NCBI GenBank assembly: GCA_902478425.1
Contig: CABSKV010000031.1
Span: 1-15,478, forward strand
Direction: 5' to 3'
DNA from: an uncultured Coriobacteriia bacterium
GTDB taxonomy: Bacteria > Actinomycetota > Coriobacteriia > Coriobacteriales > QAMH01
DNA: 15,478 nt
Below are positions 14,183 through 15,478 of this stretch, one piece after another; positions within the stretch are counted from its first letter, which is position 1, and each line of letters begins with the position of its first letter. The position numbers and the translations under genes are program-made. The notes beneath the pieces were generated by a model that saw only the letters and a program-made list of their open reading frames with translations, had not been told where the DNA came from and made no database searches.

Positions 14183-14232
14183 GGGAGCTCCTTCATGGGA
14201 CGGACGTGGGTGATAGTGTAGCGCAACGGGGT

Positions 14233-14532
14233 TTATTCATTGAGGAGGGCGTCGATCTTGACGACCTTGCTCGTCATCGTATCGGTGTGACCAGGGCGAA
14301 TGTCGGCCTTGAGGATGACCTCGGTGCGGATGCCGCGCTCGGCGAGCACGAAGGTGGCGTCCTTCACGACCTGCATGACCTCGTCGTAGTCGCCCTCGAT
14401 CTCGGTGAACATCGAGCTGGTCTTGCACGGCAGGCCCGAGGCGCGTATGACGCGCACGACCTCGGCGACGTATTCGGCCAGCTCCTCGCCCTCGCCAAAG
14501 GGCGCGATGGCGACGGCTACGAGCGTGTTCAT
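14233..14532 (-). CDS. Thiamine-binding-type protein (MTH1187/YkoF-like, DUF77)
   Basis: This 99-residue protein fits the MTH1187/DUF77 family, small ferredoxin-like proteins that bind thiamine or related pyrimidines in characterised members. Recognisable blocks are VAIAPFGEGEELAEYVAEVV (about 7-26), the family's SGLP region at 32-35, FTEIEGDYDEVMQVVK (42-57) and the C-terminal TEVILKADIRPG (70-81). It has no signal peptide or membrane segment. Its ATG overlaps the thiM stop by four bases (ATGA), so it is translationally coupled to a thiazole-salvage enzyme, which supports a role in handling thiamine or its precursors. Whether it buffers, delivers or senses the ligand is unknown. A ribosome site lies within the end of thiM (GGAGG). 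Confidence 0.85.
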   Translation of the reverse strand: MNTLVAVAIAPFGEGEELAEYVAEVVRVIRASGLPCKTSSMFTEIEGDYDEVMQVVKDATFVLAERGIRTEVILKADIRPGHTDTMTSKVVKIDALLNE

Positions 14533-15368
14533 GAGGCCTCCTCGATGGTCAGTGGATTGGCGGCGACATCCTCGGGCGTGGCATGGTAGAGCTCGTCGAG
14601 GAAGGCGACCTTGAAGCTTGCGGGCGCGTCGGTGTGGGCTGCGGCGCGCGTCGCGGCGCAGTTGAAGGCGGCGCTGCCGGCGAGCGCGGCGACGAGTGGG
14701 GTGCTTGCGGCCGCATAGACGGCGATGACGCCGCCAAGCGCGCAGCCGAAGCCGGTCACTTTCTCCATGAGCGGCGAGCCGCCCTGCGAATAGGCGACGA
14801 GCTGGCCGTCCGTGATGAGGTCTGAGGGGCCGGAGACGGCGACGGCGCCATCGATGTGACATGCGAGCGCGATGGCGGCGTTGCGGGCTGCATCGACGCT
14901 GTCGGTCGAATCGACGCCCTTGACACCGCTGGTCGCAGCGCCGGTATCGAGGCCCCAGAGCTCGGCGAGCGCGATGGCCTCGGACGGGTTGCAGCGGATG
15001 ATGGTGGGCGGCGTGTCATGCAAGGCCGCGATGATGCGCGCGCGCACGACGCCCATGCCGATGCCGACGGGATCGAGTACCCACGGCGTGCCCTGCGCGT
15101 TGAGCGCCGCGGCCGTGCGGCACATCGTCTCCTCGTGCGAAGGCAGCATGGTGCCGAGGTTGATGTAGAAGGAGCCGGACAGCGCGCCAAGCTCCTCGCC
15201 CTCGTCGGGCAGGTAGACCATCGCGGCCGAGCCGCCTGCTGCGAGCTGGGCGTTGGCGACGAAGTCGACGGTCACGAAGTTGGTGATGGAGCCGGACAGC
15301 GGCGCGGTCGCGCGCGCGGTGCGCACGGCGTCGGCGATAGATTGCCTGATGGTGTCTATTGAGGTCAT
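14529..15368 (-). CDS. thiM: Hydroxyethylthiazole kinase
   Basis: ThiM phosphorylates 4-methyl-5-(2-hydroxyethyl)thiazole with ATP so that it can be joined to the pyrimidine in thiamine salvage. The 279-residue ribokinase-like protein is of normal length. It shows SITNFVTVDFVANAQLAAGG (27-46), the LDPVGIG block (98-104), RCNPSEA (125-131, RGNASE in most members), VKGVDS (149-154) and VTGFGCALGG (204-213) with the expected catalytic cysteine C209. Small departures are F207 in place of the usual T in TGTGC, and SGS before ITN where a histidine is often seen. AGGA lies 7 bases before the ATG. It overlaps the thiamine-binding-type gene. No thiE or thiD lies in the window, so the rest of the pathway must be elsewhere. 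Confidence 0.93.
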   Translation of the reverse strand: MTSIDTIRQSIADAVRTARATAPLSGSITNFVTVDFVANAQLAAGGSAAMVYLPDEGEELGALSGSFYINLGTMLPSHEETMCRTAAALNAQGTPWVLDPVGIGMGVVRARIIAALHDTPPTIIRCNPSEAIALAELWGLDTGAATSGVKGVDSTDSVDAARNAAIALACHIDGAVAVSGPSDLITDGQLVAYSQGGSPLMEKVTGFGCALGGVIAVYAAASTPLVAALAGSAAFNCAATRAAAHTDAPASFKVAFLDELYHATPEDVAANPLTIEEAS

Positions 15369-15403
15369 GATGATCCTGTTCTGCGTGGGATAAGCGGAGC
15401 TTC

Positions 15404-15431
15404 ATTCTAGCGCACGGACGAGATTTCTCCA
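15404..15431 (-). promoter_or_regulatory. Candidate promoter for the thiM operon
   Basis: On the minus strand TGGAGA (15426-15431) and TAGAAT (15404-15409) are 16 bases apart, 4 of 6 and 5 of 6 to consensus. Transcription would begin near 15397, leaving a leader of only about 30 bases, too short for a TPP riboswitch. The rest of 15369-15478 shows no gene. Confidence 0.4.
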
Positions 15432-15478
15432 CTTCGCGGCTTGCAGACACTTCGATCGAAATGGCAGTTGCCTTGCTT

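Noticed and set aside
12494..14221. 575-codon plus-strand open frame across the HAD and aminotransferase genes
   Set aside because: It spans two real genes on the other strand and has shadow-like composition.

Overview
This window is high-GC, densely coded bacterial chromosome with strong G/C bias at third codon positions and frequent GTG starts. Gene content and protein style suggest an actinobacterial relative, probably of the class Coriobacteriia. This is an inference from overall resemblance; no rRNA or tRNA gene is present to confirm it. No phage, plasmid, IS element, CRISPR or tRNA gene was seen. It looks like a housekeeping region carrying some unusual small repeats.

Layout, left to right. 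(1) Plus strand: the 3' end of queA, a 216-base spacer with a tandem duplication and a large inverted repeat, then tgt, which ends in an intrinsic terminator. These are the two ends of the queuosine tRNA-modification pathway. (2) Minus strand, read from 7954 down to 1723: a membrane acyltransferase with an SGNH domain, an NAD+ synthetase, a DhnA/FbaB-type class I aldolase, a 94-residue unknown protein coupled to the aldolase by a TGATG overlap, and a 12-helix MFS exporter of the fosmidomycin-resistance type. (3) Plus strand: a YerC/YecD-family TrpR-like regulator 3 bases ahead of dnaE, followed by a strong terminator. (4) Minus strand, read from 15368 down to 12305: thiM (thiazole salvage kinase), overlapping by 4 bases a small thiamine-binding-type protein, then a PLP aminotransferase and a HAD phosphatase.

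The clearest biological oddity is the NAD+ synthetase. Its C-terminal ATP-dependent synthetase domain is intact. Its N-terminal nitrilase-type amidase domain lacks the Glu-Lys-Cys triad, and has no lysine at all between residues 22 and 263. It should be unable to take ammonia from glutamine by the usual route.

The second is a family of 29-base imperfect palindromes with TGAGAC / GTCTCA ends: four copies around nadE and a partial fifth copy that makes up the whole aminotransferase-HAD junction. These elements overlap a stop codon in one place and both a stop and a start codon in another. Two further spacers (queA-tgt and dnaE-HAD) carry short tandem duplications whose copies differ almost only by transitions.

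No clearly novel defence, secretion or biosynthetic system is visible.
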